Assembly: GCA_030650395.1 (NCBI GenBank) | Contig: JAUSDY010000014.1 | Span: 1-50,013 of the forward strand | Direction of reading: 5' to 3' | DNA: 50,013 bases | Source of the DNA: Acidobacteriota bacterium | GTDB lineage: Bacteria; Acidobacteriota; Vicinamibacteria; Vicinamibacterales; UBA2999 | In this document: positions 40,691 to 49,815 of the stretch, one piece after another | How the letters are laid out: each line of letters begins with the position of its first letter | Position numbering within the stretch: position 1 is the stretch's first letter | Notes under the pieces: generated by a model | Seen by the model: only the letters and a program-made list of their open reading frames with translations | What the model was told of the DNA's origin: nothing | Database searches by the model: none | Program-made: the position numbers and the translations under genes

Positions 40691-42675
40691 TGCGCCGGGG
40701 CCTGGAGCGGCTGCTCGACTCGACGCGCACGGTCTACCTCGCGTCGGCCGTGTCGCTGGCGCTTGGCCTCTTCTTCATCTTCGTGTGGGCGCCACACCCG
40801 TGGAGTTGGCAGGGCATCGACGCGTACCACGAACTTGCGCGGGCGATAACGCGAGGCGACGGCTTCCCGACGACAGACGTGCCGTGGGGTTACGCGTACT
40901 TCGCGGCCGCTTTCTATTACGTGTTCGGTGAGCATGTGTGGATCCCGCTCGTGGCGCAGGTGATCCTCAACGCGACCGTCCCGGTGATGCTCTATCACCT
41001 GGTCCGGCCGTTGTCGACACAGCGGACGGCGGTCCTGGCGGCGGCCATTGTCGGCGTGTTCTCGTTCAACACCGTATACGCGTCCACGCAAGTGTCCGAC
41101 ACGATCTGCACGGTGATGTTCCTCGCCGCCCTGCTCTGCTTTGCGCGCGGCTATCGCACGGGCCGCCTCGGCCCATTCGTGCTGAGCGGGCTGCTGTTGG
41201 GGATCGTTCCGCAGTTCCGTCCCAACATGGTGATCTTCCCGGCCCTGATGATCCTCGTGTACCTCATCCTTCGCCCCCGCACGTGGCGCAAGGTGGCCCA
41301 CATGGCGGTGTTCGCCGCATTGGTGGCATCGGTCCAGACGCCGTGGATCGTCCGCAACTACCAGCTCACGGGCCTGTTTCTTCCCACGAGCACGCACGGC
41401 GGCGTTCAACTGTGGTACGGCACGCTCCAGGTCGGGCCTTACCTCGAGAGCCGCGCCCACAATCCGCGCTTCAACTTCGAATCGGCCGCCTTCGACTATA
41501 CGAGCCTCGCGGCGCGGCCCATCCTCATCAGCGCCGAGTATCGGGACTGCTCAGATCGGTCGGGCGGGTTGGCTGACCTGGTGTACTGGACCGGCCGCGA
41601 CCCGCGGCATCGCCGCGTCAAGCCTCTCTGGCGCGAAGGCGGGCGGATCGGCTTCGAGCTGCCGCCGCAGCCGATACCAACAACGCTCTACTACTACTTC
41701 GAGCAGTCCTGGCCCGCCGCGAATGGCGAACCCGCCGCGACCTTCGTGACCCCGTTCGAGGGTGAAGCGAATCCGTTCGTATCGTTTGTCTCCGACGATC
41801 ACCTCGGCGATCTCGATCGGCGCGGCGATCTGCTCGACATCTTCGACGTGACGCGGCTCCTCAGCCACATGGCGTGGGGCGATCCGGTGCAGCACGCCGA
41901 ACGGCTGGACTTCAATCACGATGGCCGTCTCGACGACCAGGACCTCGAACAGGCCGTGACCCTGCTGTTACCCGAGGCGCCTCCGCGTCTTGACGGTTCC
42001 CGGTTGACCCGTTTCGAGCGAAGCGAGACGGCAGCGACCCTGCACCTCGTAGACGGGTCGTACGTGTCGGTACCTCGCTCCTTCTCTGGACGCCAGACCG
42101 ACCTCGACCTCAACGGCACGCTCGCCGGCGCGCTGGTGTCGAAGCGGCGGACGTTCACGTCGATTGCCTATCCCCATCGGCGGCCCGGCCCTGGCGAGTG
42201 CAGCTTCGCCGAAAACGTCAAGCTGAACGACACTTTCTACCGGAGCGAGCCCCACATGATGCAGCGCTACATGGCGTTGGCGCTCGACAACATCTCGCGA
42301 GATCCCGTCGGGTTTGCCAAGGCGTCAGCCTACCGGATGTTGCGCTTGTTCATCATTCGAGGGACGGACGACCCCTCCACGACCCAACAGTTCCGGTGGA
42401 GCCAGGTGGCGTACGGCGCCGGGCAGCTGCTGTCGACGGTGTACTTGCTGGTTTTTCTTTCCGGCGCGGTGATCGCCTGGCGGCAGCGCTCCGCCCTCGT
42501 CTTGTTCCTTCTGCCGATTGTGTACGTGCCGCTGACGATCTGCTTCGTGCTCACGAACATGCGCTACACCGTCACGGTGCAGCCGCTCATGTTCGTGTTC
42601 GTGGCGGTGGCGGGGATTGCGGTGCTGAGGCTGGACTCGTCGTCAGACGAGCGGCGCGGTGTGGGGGCGAACTAA
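40690..42675 (+). CDS. Membrane glycosyltransferase (GT39-like) with an inserted EF-hand/dockerin-like domain
   Basis: The 661-residue protein has an N-terminal membrane segment followed by WQGIDAYHELARAITRGDGF, the acidic first-loop motif of GT-C enzymes. About nine membrane segments are seen up to residue 230. A soluble insert of about 300 residues follows, then three C-terminal membrane segments from about 585. The insert contains LLDIFDVTRLLSHMAWG and LDFNHDGRLDDQDLEQAV, which match dockerin/EF-hand calcium loops (D-x-N-x-D-G-x-L-x-x-x-D). A Ca2+-dependent docking site on a periplasmic loop of a glycosyltransferase is unusual. Its ATG shares a base with the stop of the propeller gene (TGATG). 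Confidence 0.8.
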   Translation: MRRGLERLLDSTRTVYLASAVSLALGLFFIFVWAPHPWSWQGIDAYHELARAITRGDGFPTTDVPWGYAYFAAAFYYVFGEHVWIPLVAQVILNATVPVMLYHLVRPLSTQRTAVLAAAIVGVFSFNTVYASTQVSDTICTVMFLAALLCFARGYRTGRLGPFVLSGLLLGIVPQFRPNMVIFPALMILVYLILRPRTWRKVAHMAVFAALVASVQTPWIVRNYQLTGLFLPTSTHGGVQLWYGTLQVGPYLESRAHNPRFNFESAAFDYTSLAARPILISAEYRDCSDRSGGLADLVYWTGRDPRHRRVKPLWREGGRIGFELPPQPIPTTLYYYFEQSWPAANGEPAATFVTPFEGEANPFVSFVSDDHLGDLDRRGDLLDIFDVTRLLSHMAWGDPVQHAERLDFNHDGRLDDQDLEQAVTLLLPEAPPRLDGSRLTRFERSETAATLHLVDGSYVSVPRSFSGRQTDLDLNGTLAGALVSKRRTFTSIAYPHRRPGPGECSFAENVKLNDTFYRSEPHMMQRYMALALDNISRDPVGFAKASAYRMLRLFIIRGTDDPSTTQQFRWSQVAYGAGQLLSTVYLLVFLSGAVIAWRQRSALVLFLLPIVYVPLTICFVLTNMRYTVTVQPLMFVFVAVAGIAVLRLDSSSDERRGVGAN

Positions 42676-42816
42676 GACGATTCTCACAAATTCATGACAC
42701 AGAACCACCGAAACACGGAAGCACAGAAGACAGAATTCTGGGTGGTGGTCAGTTTTGATGAGGGGTGACAGAACTGCACTCAAGATAGCATGTCCAGCCA
42801 TGCGATGCTGGGTTCT

Positions 42817-43044
42817 ATGCCCAAGCGCTCACGCAAGCCCTCGGTTGATCCCAATGTGGCCGCCTTCAATGTGCTGGAACGAATCAGGGAGTTGGACGCC
42901 GAACCGAAAAAGAACCCTGCAGCCGTCGCCCTTGGACGCTTGGGAGGGCTTAAGGGCGGCAAAGCTAGGGCCGCCCAAATGACGAAAAAGGAACGAAGCG
43001 TAAGCGCTAAGAAGGCTGCTGAGGCAAGATGGAAACGCGCCTAA
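42817..43044 (+). CDS. Small basic KGG-type protein, about 75 aa
   Basis: The product is highly charged: PKRSRKPSVDPNVAAFNVLE then the motif ALGRLGGLKGGKARAAQ and a C-terminal SAKKAAEARWKRA. Proteins with GGLKGGKARA and KKAAxARW are widespread short hypotheticals, thought to bind nucleic acid. The start could be ATG 42817 or ATG 42790 or 42802; 42817 gives the basic MPKRS start common in the family. It lies alone between convergent long genes, about 140 bp after the glycosyltransferase gene, and codon use is less GC-biased than in its neighbours, which hints at horizontal origin. Confidence 0.6.
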   Translation: MPKRSRKPSVDPNVAAFNVLERIRELDAEPKKNPAAVALGRLGGLKGGKARAAQMTKKERSVSAKKAAEARWKRA

Positions 43045-43284
43045 GTCTCTGATGTACAACAGCTTGAATCACATCAAACAATGTTATTTATTGACATAAC
43101 AGACTCAATGACCCGATTCTAGTTCCGTAGATCCCATCAAGCCGAGAAGCGTTCCATGCCTCGATTCCCGGATGCTCGCGTCAGTCTATGCGCGAGCACC
43201 CAGATGTGCGACGTGGCCTCCAGTGTCTGGCGAGATGAGTCGCGATCACATCGCATAGGCCGATAACCATGGGATTCGGGTCAG
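43045..43284. other. Intergenic region with an AT-rich patch and an orphan promoter-like sequence
   Basis: No gene is seen. Around 43065-43115 the sequence is AT-rich against the window background. It contains TTGACA followed 18 nt later by GATTCT, a fair -35/-10 pair on the plus strand with no plus-strand gene downstream. It may be a remnant of transferred DNA linked to the small KGG gene. Confidence 0.4.
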
Positions 43285-46200
43285 TCACCGCGCTGACCGC
43301 GGAACCGGCGTCAGTAGAAACGCGTGAGTTTCACCGGCAACAATTCCGGAGCCTATAATCTGACCGCGATCGTTAATCGCAGTGGCTGACAGCAGCCTCC
43401 AGCCAGCATCGGCGGGAATCAGCGCGTTCAGATCAAAACTTTCACCTCCGCTGTACAGCGTCGGGAACGGGAGAGTGTCCGCGCTTGATGTATCCAACCC
43501 AAGACGCCCGGCGGCATTGTTGATCGCGATGAGGGCGCCGAGCGGCGCCGGCAATCTCGTCACCACACCTCCGCTCCCGAGAACGTTTCCCGTCATGGTC
43601 TGACCAGCGTTATTGATTCGGCTGAGACCGATCGCGATCTGACCGGCGTCGTTGATCTGCGGACGGAGCGCGTCGTTGCCCAGGGGGCCGAGGTCCGTCA
43701 TGACACCGCCGTCAGAGACGAAGGCGTGAAGAGTCTGGGCCATGTCCGTCGAAACGCCGACGACTTGCCCCCAGGCATTCATGCCCCAGGCGGAACTGTA
43801 CCCACCACCGAGATCTCCGAGGTCGGTGGAGACACCGTCGCTGTATACGAATGCGTGAATTCCGTCGCTGAAGGCCACTTGTCCGGCATCGTTCACGAGA
43901 ACCGGCGGATTCAAAACATCTGTACAGCAGGGTCCGAGGACAGTGGCGATACCACCCCCAGACAGCAACGCCTGGCCCTGGTCAGCGCCCGCAATGTGCC
44001 CCGCGCTGTTGATCGAATAGCGACCACTGCCAAATCCAAGGTCGGTCATCACGCCGTCTCTGTACAGGAACGTTCCCGTCCCATCTTTCCTCCCGACCAC
44101 GTCACCGGCCGCGTTGATTGCGTGGGGGCCGTAGCCCGCTCGGGGATCTTCCTGCACACCCAAATCAGTGATCGCGAAGATGCCTTCTTCGACGAGTTGA
44201 ACGACGGAGCTGCCGACGGGCTGCCCGTCGTGGCTTGCCGAGATGACGTGCGGGCTGTCGGCCAGCGTCAGCATCGCGCCTCCGAACGTCGCGGCGCACA
44301 CCGCGTTCCGGCACACAATCGGGGCCGTCCCGAGCAGGGTCGAGCCGTCCAAGAAATCGACGCTGCCGCTTGCGATGGATTCGCCGACCGACACGGTGGC
44401 CGTGAAGATGGGCGGCTGGGTCGTGAGCGCGGGATTGTGAGACGTGGTCAGCGCCAAGACCTGAACGGTGTCGCTGGTCGCGAGGAGAGTGTACGAATCG
44501 TTCACGAACCACCGGACGTTACACGTCCCGGTTTTCGGTGGCGCGGCGAAGGTCAGCGTCGCTCCCGTTAAGCCTACAGCCGGCGGCGTCCTGGACCCGT
44601 TTAAATACTTCCAGTCGATGAACGAGACGTGCGAAACGGCCGCTGGACAAAACAGTCCCACCCAGTCGCGCGCATGGCCGGGCCCGTTACCGACCGTGAC
44701 CGTCAGTGTTCCGCCCGGATTAACCGTGAGGGGGGCCACCGCCAGCGTGGGGCCCGTGACCGTCACCGTCGCGCTCGTGGCGAGTTTCGTGAATCCGTTG
44801 TTGGCAAACAACCGGGCGTTACACGTGGTCCCGCCCGCTATCGGCGCGGTGAACGTGACCGCTGCGCCGCTCAGGCCGGTCGTTGGCGGCGTTTTCGCGT
44901 TGCTCAGATACTTCCAGTCGGTGTAGCCCCCGTCCGCGCCCGTCGCCGGACAGTACAGGCCCACCCAGTCGAAGACGTTCCCCGGTCCATTCGCCACCGT
45001 GAAGGTCATCGTCCCGCCCGCTGCGACCGTCGTCGACGACACGGTCACCGTCGGCCCCGGGGCGGGCAGCCCGACCGTCAGCGTCAGGCTGTTGGACGGC
45101 CCGCCACCCGGCGCCGGGTTCAGCACCGTAATCGGGGGGTTCGCGCCCGGCGTCGCGACGTCGGCCGACGGGATCGCGGCGGTCACCCGCGTGGCCGACA
45201 CGAACGTCGTCGTCCGCGCCGCGCCGTTTACCTGCACGACCGACGTGGACACGAAGTTCGTCCCGGTCACCGTCAGCGTGAACGCCACACTCCCCGCCGG
45301 CACCGTGCCCGGAGTCAACGTCGTGAGCGTCGGCACCGGGTTGATGACGGTGACCGTCGCGCTCGTGGCGAGTTTCGTGAACCCATTGTTAGCAAACAAC
45401 CGCGCGTCACACGTGGTCCCGCCCGCCGTCGGCGCGGTGAACGTGACCACTGCGCCGGTCAGGCCGGTCGCTGGCGGCGTTCTCGCGTTGCTCAGATACT
45501 TCCAGTCGGTGAAGCCACCGTCCGCGCCCGTCGCCGGACAGTACAGGCCCACCCAGTCGAAGACGTTCCCCGGTCCATTCGCCACCGTGAAGGTCATCGT
45601 TCCGCCCGTGGCAACGATCGTACTGTTCACCGCGAGCAAAGGACAGGTCGACGTCGTCAACGTGACGTCCGCTCCGTAGTTGGTGCCGCCCGAGTTGGTG
45701 CCCTTCGCCCGGAAGTGATACAGCTGGCCGCATGACAGCGTCGGCGACGCAGAGATCCCTTGAGCGTTCGACCCGGTCAACGTCTGTGCCGACACCGAAC
45801 TCCCATAGGCGGTCGTCGTCCCATAATCGAAGCTCGTAGTGGTCGACGCGCCGTTCGGGTTCACCGTGCCGTTCAGTGTGGCCCCATCCCGCCCGATGCC
45901 GCTTGCCGCACCCGTCGTCACCGTCGGCGGGACCGCGGCGCCCGTTCCGGAGACCGTGAAAGTATTGGTCCCACTGGTCTGGTCTGCGTTGACCGTCGCC
46001 GTCCCGCTATAGCTGGTCGCGGCCGTTGGGGCAAACGTCACCGTGACCGCTTGCGTGCCGCCAGGCGGAATCACGCCAGACCAGTTACCGCCAAACCCCG
46101 TCGGATAGCTGATGCTGCTGACCGTGAGAGAGGCGTTTCCTGTGCTGTAGATCAGCAGCGTGGCGGACGCAGATGAGCCTAAGGGAACGCTACCCCAGAC

Positions 46201-49200
46201 CATCTGGCTTGTGCTCAACGAAATGATTCGAGTGACGGCCGTCCCGCCTTGGTTGACCGTGAACCCGCTGCCGGCGATCGTCGCGGTCCCCGACCGGGAC
46301 GACGTGGAGGTGTTTTGCGCCCACGACACCGTCACCGCACTCGATCCGGTCCCGCTCGTCGGCGACACCGTGATCCAGGACCCGTTCCCCGACGCCGTCC
46401 AACTCCCGCCCGCGCAGCCGGCTGGCGACCCGGTGACCGTGACGCTCTGCGACCCCGCCCCGGAGGTGGGACTCGCCGAGGTCGGACCGATCGAGAAGCT
46501 CGTGCAGGCCGGGGTCGAAGCGCTCGGGCGGAAAGCCGCCACCACCTGCGATGTGCCATCGAGTGCGCGCGCGTTGTCCTCGGTGACCGTGCCCGCCGGC
46601 GTGGCGAAGGCCGGGAAGTTACGCAAGGGCGTCGAGAAGACCGTCCGCTTCGTGCAGGCGCCGCCCGGGCACGTGTAGGCCATCACGGTTCGTCCCACGC
46701 CGTCGAAGCCGTAGCCGTACGCGTAGTTGAAAGCGGGCAAGCTACTGGCGTTCGCCCGATCGTGATGCAACCCCATGTTGTGGCCAATCTCATGTGCCAG
46801 GGTGAGGTTCGCATTGGCGCACGTGATGTCCACCACGTTGAACGCCCACGACGCGAACCCGCTGTTGACCGCCGAAGGTCCCATCAGCCAGCCGGCGCCG
46901 CAGAAACTGGGCCGGCTCACGAGCAGCGTCACCACGTCAGCTCCATAGGTGTCTCGGAGCGTGTGTGCAGAGTCCATGAACCCTTCGCCGTTTGTTGTAA
47001 GACGCTCGAGATCGGTCGAACCCTGAGGGCTTTCCGTGTAGGCGATTTCGGCTCTATGCACAAGTCTGAAACGGTGAATCACGTTCGCGTTTGCCAATGC
47101 GGTATTCGCGTTGTTCACCGCGCCGACCAGCTCGGCCTCGATCGCCGCCGTCCCGCCCATCTGCGTCCGCGCGGCTGGCGTGTACACGATCAGCAGGTCG
47201 ACCATTCGATCGACGGTCGTCCCGCCCTGGGTGACCGTGAACCCGCTGCCGGCAATCGTCGCGGTCCCCGACCGGGACGACGTGGAAGTGTTCTGCGCCC
47301 ACGACACCGTCACCGCACTCGATCCGGTCCCGCTCGTCGGCGACACCGTGATCCAGGAGCCGTTCCCGGACGCCGTCCAACTCCCGCCCGCGCAGCCGGC
47401 TGGCGACCCGGTGACCGTGACGCTCTGCGACCCCGCCCCGGAGGTGGGACTCGCCGAGGTCGGACTGATCGAGAAACTGGTGCAGGTCGACGGGGTCGCC
47501 CCGCTCTGATTGACCGTAAAACTACTGCCGGCGATCGTCGCGGTCCCCGACCGTGACGACGCGGAGGTGTTCTGCGCCCACGAGACCGTCACCGCATTCG
47601 ATCCGCTGCCGCTCGTCGGCGACACCGTGATCCAGGAGCCGTTCCCCGACGCCGTCCAACTCCCGCCCGTGCAGCCGGCTGGCGACCCGGTGACCGTGAC
47701 GCTCTGCGACCCCGCCCCGGAGGTGGGACTCGCCGAGGTCGGACCGATCGAGAAACTCGTGCAGATCGTGGTCGGAGCGCTTATCGTAATTTGTCTCGTT
47801 GCAGTATTGTTGCCGTCGTTACTTTCGCTGACGGCTCCGAGGTCATCAGCAAAAGCTCCAAAGTAATAAGTGCCGGGGGACAGGGAGGAAGGAATAGTCA
47901 TCGAGTAAGAGCAAGTCTGCTGCCATCCCGACAAGAGTGCAGACATACCACAAGTCAGAACCAACGTATCGCTTGTCGTGATCGTTGCATCGGTTGAAAA
48001 ATAGAATCCCAGCCTATAGGCTCCAGCACTTGCTGTGCCTTGGTTGGCCACCGTAGCGGAGATTGAAATCTGCCCACCGATGGTGCCTGTGGAAGGAGCG
48101 GTCAGCGCGGTCACTACGAGATCGGGCAATGTGGAAGTCGTGCAGGTCGACACCTCCGAGAGCAAAGAAGTGTACGGGAGAGTCGGACTGGCCGAACACG
48201 AGAGCGGATTGGTCACACCGGCAAAGTCAACCCATTCAGATTGGCCGGAAGCCGAGAACTGCTTCTGAAAGTGGAGATGGGCGGCTGTGCTAGACCCGGT
48301 GTTCCCTTGGTTCCCGAGCCACAAACCAGCGCACGCCGTTCCCCCCAACTCAACCCGTAAACTGTACTCTTGCAGGTGAGCATATCTGGTCCAGGAGCCA
48401 TCTGCGTGCTGCAGGACGACATAGTTCCCCCAGCCTGAGCCACCTGGGGTGAGGCTTCCTTCCTTGAGCACCACGAGACCAGTTGCGGCCGCCATGACGT
48501 GGGCACCCAGCGAGTTCGACATGTCGTACGCGTACTTTGAAGTGGTGTAGTGGCTATACAGCCCACAGTTTCCGGGTGCAGGATATGCCTCTCCACCCTG
48601 CGTAACCCTCAGCCTGGCTAGTGGCAGGTTGAATCCCGCAACGGACGCTTGCACATCGCTCAGGCTGGTTATTGGCACGTTGAATTCCGCAACGGACACC
48701 TGCGTATCAGGATCTCGCCCAGCCATGCCAATCGCAGCGGAGAGGTCGTATCTACGCCCGGCCCAATCTATGAAGGCGAGTCTGGACGAACCTTGCGGAC
48801 TCAGAAGCCGAACTACTATGCCGTCGACGAGGACATTCACGAGTACCCCGTCGCACAGGTACTGTGGTTGTGGCTGAGGCACCCCATCTTCTGGAGTGCG
48901 GCGAGCGAACAAGGCCCCTGAGCCCAGCAGGCTGGTGCCCCTGACTTCCATCTGCCCTCCTGGCGAAAGCAGACGGAAACGTGTCTTGACCACCGCGTCT
49001 GCACCGCTTGCCAGCGCCGCCGGCAACCTCGACGAGTTGGACAGCACTACGTCGAGGTCAGAAAGCATTAGCGAAGAACCTGGTCGGCCAAGTCCGAGTC
49101 CGGCTAGCCCACGCAACGCTTTCGTGGGCAGTTCGAGCGAGCCCACGTCCGCTAAGATCAGTTCCCCCATCTGTCCAGGAACGTAACTCTCGTCGGCGCG

Positions 49201-49725
49201 CAGATAATAGAGCCGTTCGCCCGAAGCATCCCATTCGATCCACTCAGCGATGACGCGATCCTCTGCCGCCGCAGCAAGCGTCTCTTGAGTATCGAGGTTC
49301 GTGACCTCGACGCCGAAATGATCACCCGCCGTGTAGGCGACAGCCACTTCGGATTCGGCAATCGGCGACCAAGCGGCACTGATGACGACGCGATCTGTGA
49401 TCTTCTGAGCCACATGCGACACGAGGTCCTCGACATACAACTCGCCTGACGGTGCCCCGCCTTTGAGCGGCGAGTAGAGCAGTCGACGGTTGTCTCCGGA
49501 CACTCCAAACACCTTGAACACGGGTCGGGATGTCTGGAGGAGCCGGATGAGTGGTTCGCGCGCGCCTCCAGTGTGGAGCACGAAGGCTCGCCCTTCGACC
49601 GCACCATAGTGGGAATTCTCCCCAACAGTAGGTTGGGTTTGCGTGGATTCGCCGGAGTTGGAGGCGACAACTACGACGGCAACCGACAGCGCGCCGAGTA
49701 GGGCACCGATCAGTCGTTTGGACAT
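43285..49725 (-). CDS. Giant secreted mosaic protein with M23 and metzincin (M12-type) peptidase domains
   Basis: The product has 2146 residues. ATG 49725 with AGG five bases upstream is preferred to GTG 49731. Order (approximate): signal peptide 1-25; TolB/WD-like propeller 55-200; beta region; M23 domain 385-525 with YAYDMSNSLGAHVMAAATG and HLHFQ (His 483, 485); CARDB 530-640; two BACON domains 653-835; metzincin 838-1065 with HEIGHNMGLHH (His 978, 982, 988; Glu 979) and Met-turn VMAYTC; a third BACON to 1160; HYDIN/ASPM-type Ig 1166-1265; FN3-like to 1362; a repeated NGPGNVFDWVGLYCPAT-type domain at about 1362, 1553 and 1656; IPT/TIG 1460-1550; Ig-like to 1846; HAF repeats 1847-2146 (AINAAGDVVG, MNAWGQVVGVS, INDRGQIIGSG). 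It probably degrades or binds wall peptides and foreign proteins. Two different peptidase folds in one chain are unusual. Confidence 0.88.
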   Translation of the reverse strand: MSKRLIGALLGALSVAVVVVASNSGESTQTQPTVGENSHYGAVEGRAFVLHTGGAREPLIRLLQTSRPVFKVFGVSGDNRRLLYSPLKGGAPSGELYVEDLVSHVAQKITDRVVISAAWSPIAESEVAVAYTAGDHFGVEVTNLDTQETLAAAAEDRVIAEWIEWDASGERLYYLRADESYVPGQMGELILADVGSLELPTKALRGLAGLGLGRPGSSLMLSDLDVVLSNSSRLPAALASGADAVVKTRFRLLSPGGQMEVRGTSLLGSGALFARRTPEDGVPQPQPQYLCDGVLVNVLVDGIVVRLLSPQGSSRLAFIDWAGRRYDLSAAIGMAGRDPDTQVSVAEFNVPITSLSDVQASVAGFNLPLARLRVTQGGEAYPAPGNCGLYSHYTTSKYAYDMSNSLGAHVMAAATGLVVLKEGSLTPGGSGWGNYVVLQHADGSWTRYAHLQEYSLRVELGGTACAGLWLGNQGNTGSSTAAHLHFQKQFSASGQSEWVDFAGVTNPLSCSASPTLPYTSLLSEVSTCTTSTLPDLVVTALTAPSTGTIGGQISISATVANQGTASAGAYRLGFYFSTDATITTSDTLVLTCGMSALLSGWQQTCSYSMTIPSSLSPGTYYFGAFADDLGAVSESNDGNNTATRQITISAPTTICTSFSIGPTSASPTSGAGSQSVTVTGSPAGCTGGSWTASGNGSWITVSPTSGSGSNAVTVSWAQNTSASSRSGTATIAGSSFTVNQSGATPSTCTSFSISPTSASPTSGAGSQSVTVTGSPAGCAGGSWTASGNGSWITVSPTSGTGSSAVTVSWAQNTSTSSRSGTATIAGSGFTVTQGGTTVDRMVDLLIVYTPAARTQMGGTAAIEAELVGAVNNANTALANANVIHRFRLVHRAEIAYTESPQGSTDLERLTTNGEGFMDSAHTLRDTYGADVVTLLVSRPSFCGAGWLMGPSAVNSGFASWAFNVVDITCANANLTLAHEIGHNMGLHHDRANASSLPAFNYAYGYGFDGVGRTVMAYTCPGGACTKRTVFSTPLRNFPAFATPAGTVTEDNARALDGTSQVVAAFRPSASTPACTSFSIGPTSASPTSGAGSQSVTVTGSPAGCAGGSWTASGNGSWITVSPTSGTGSSAVTVSWAQNTSTSSRSGTATIAGSGFTVNQGGTAVTRIISLSTSQMVWGSVPLGSSASATLLIYSTGNASLTVSSISYPTGFGGNWSGVIPPGGTQAVTVTFAPTAATSYSGTATVNADQTSGTNTFTVSGTGAAVPPTVTTGAASGIGRDGATLNGTVNPNGASTTTSFDYGTTTAYGSSVSAQTLTGSNAQGISASPTLSCGQLYHFRAKGTNSGGTNYGADVTLTTSTCPLLAVNSTIVATGGTMTFTVANGPGNVFDWVGLYCPATGADGGFTDWKYLSNARTPPATGLTGAVVTFTAPTAGGTTCDARLFANNGFTKLATSATVTVINPVPTLTTLTPGTVPAGSVAFTLTVTGTNFVSTSVVQVNGAARTTTFVSATRVTAAIPSADVATPGANPPITVLNPAPGGGPSNSLTLTVGLPAPGPTVTVSSTTVAAGGTMTFTVANGPGNVFDWVGLYCPATGADGGYTDWKYLSNAKTPPTTGLSGAAVTFTAPIAGGTTCNARLFANNGFTKLATSATVTVTGPTLAVAPLTVNPGGTLTVTVGNGPGHARDWVGLFCPAAVSHVSFIDWKYLNGSRTPPAVGLTGATLTFAAPPKTGTCNVRWFVNDSYTLLATSDTVQVLALTTSHNPALTTQPPIFTATVSVGESIASGSVDFLDGSTLLGTAPIVCRNAVCAATFGGAMLTLADSPHVISASHDGQPVGSSVVQLVEEGIFAITDLGVQEDPRAGYGPHAINAAGDVVGRKDGTGTFLYRDGVMTDLGFGSGRYSINSAGHIAGADQGQALLSGGGIATVLGPCCTDVLNPPVLVNDAGQVAFSDGIHAFVYSDGVSTDLGDLGGGYSSAWGMNAWGQVVGVSTDMAQTLHAFVSDGGVMTDLGPLGNDALRPQINDAGQIAIGLSRINNAGQTMTGNVLGSGGVVTRLPAPLGALIAINNAAGRLGLDTSSADTLPFPTLYSGGESFDLNALIPADAGWRLLSATAINDRGQIIGSGIVAGETHAFLLTPVPRSAR
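44460..45640 (-). repeat. Three copies of a WVGLYCPAT-type repeat domain within the giant gene
   Basis: Repeats near 45640-45345, 45065-44765 and 44755-44460 encode NGPGNVFDWVGLYCPATGAD, WKYLSN, FANNGFTKLATSATVTV and close variants. The first two are nearly identical over long stretches at the DNA level; the third is more diverged (GHARDWVGLFCPAAVSH). The IPT/TIG domain separates the first and second. Confidence 0.8.
46240..47775 (-). repeat. Three near-identical BACON-domain repeats flanking the metzincin domain
   Basis: Copies lie at about 47775-47515, 47505-47220 and 46515-46240. They encode CTSFSIGPTSASPTSGAGSQ, SVTVTGSPAGC, GSWTASGNGSWITVSPTSG and SRSGTATIAGS with few changes, and are nearly identical at the DNA level. 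Copies two and three bracket the metzincin region, so recombination between them would remove or duplicate that domain in frame. Confidence 0.85.
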
Positions 49726-49815
49726 ACGCACCTCATGGAATGTCGACGCTGGGCGAAAAGTACGCCAGATAACGGACTATTCCATTCGGCCAGACAGGGA
49801 ATCATCGGCGCATCT

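Noticed and set aside
46160-47866. Repeated plus-strand open frames opposite the BACON repeats
   Set aside because: They repeat only because the coding strand repeats; they have no start context or independent motifs.
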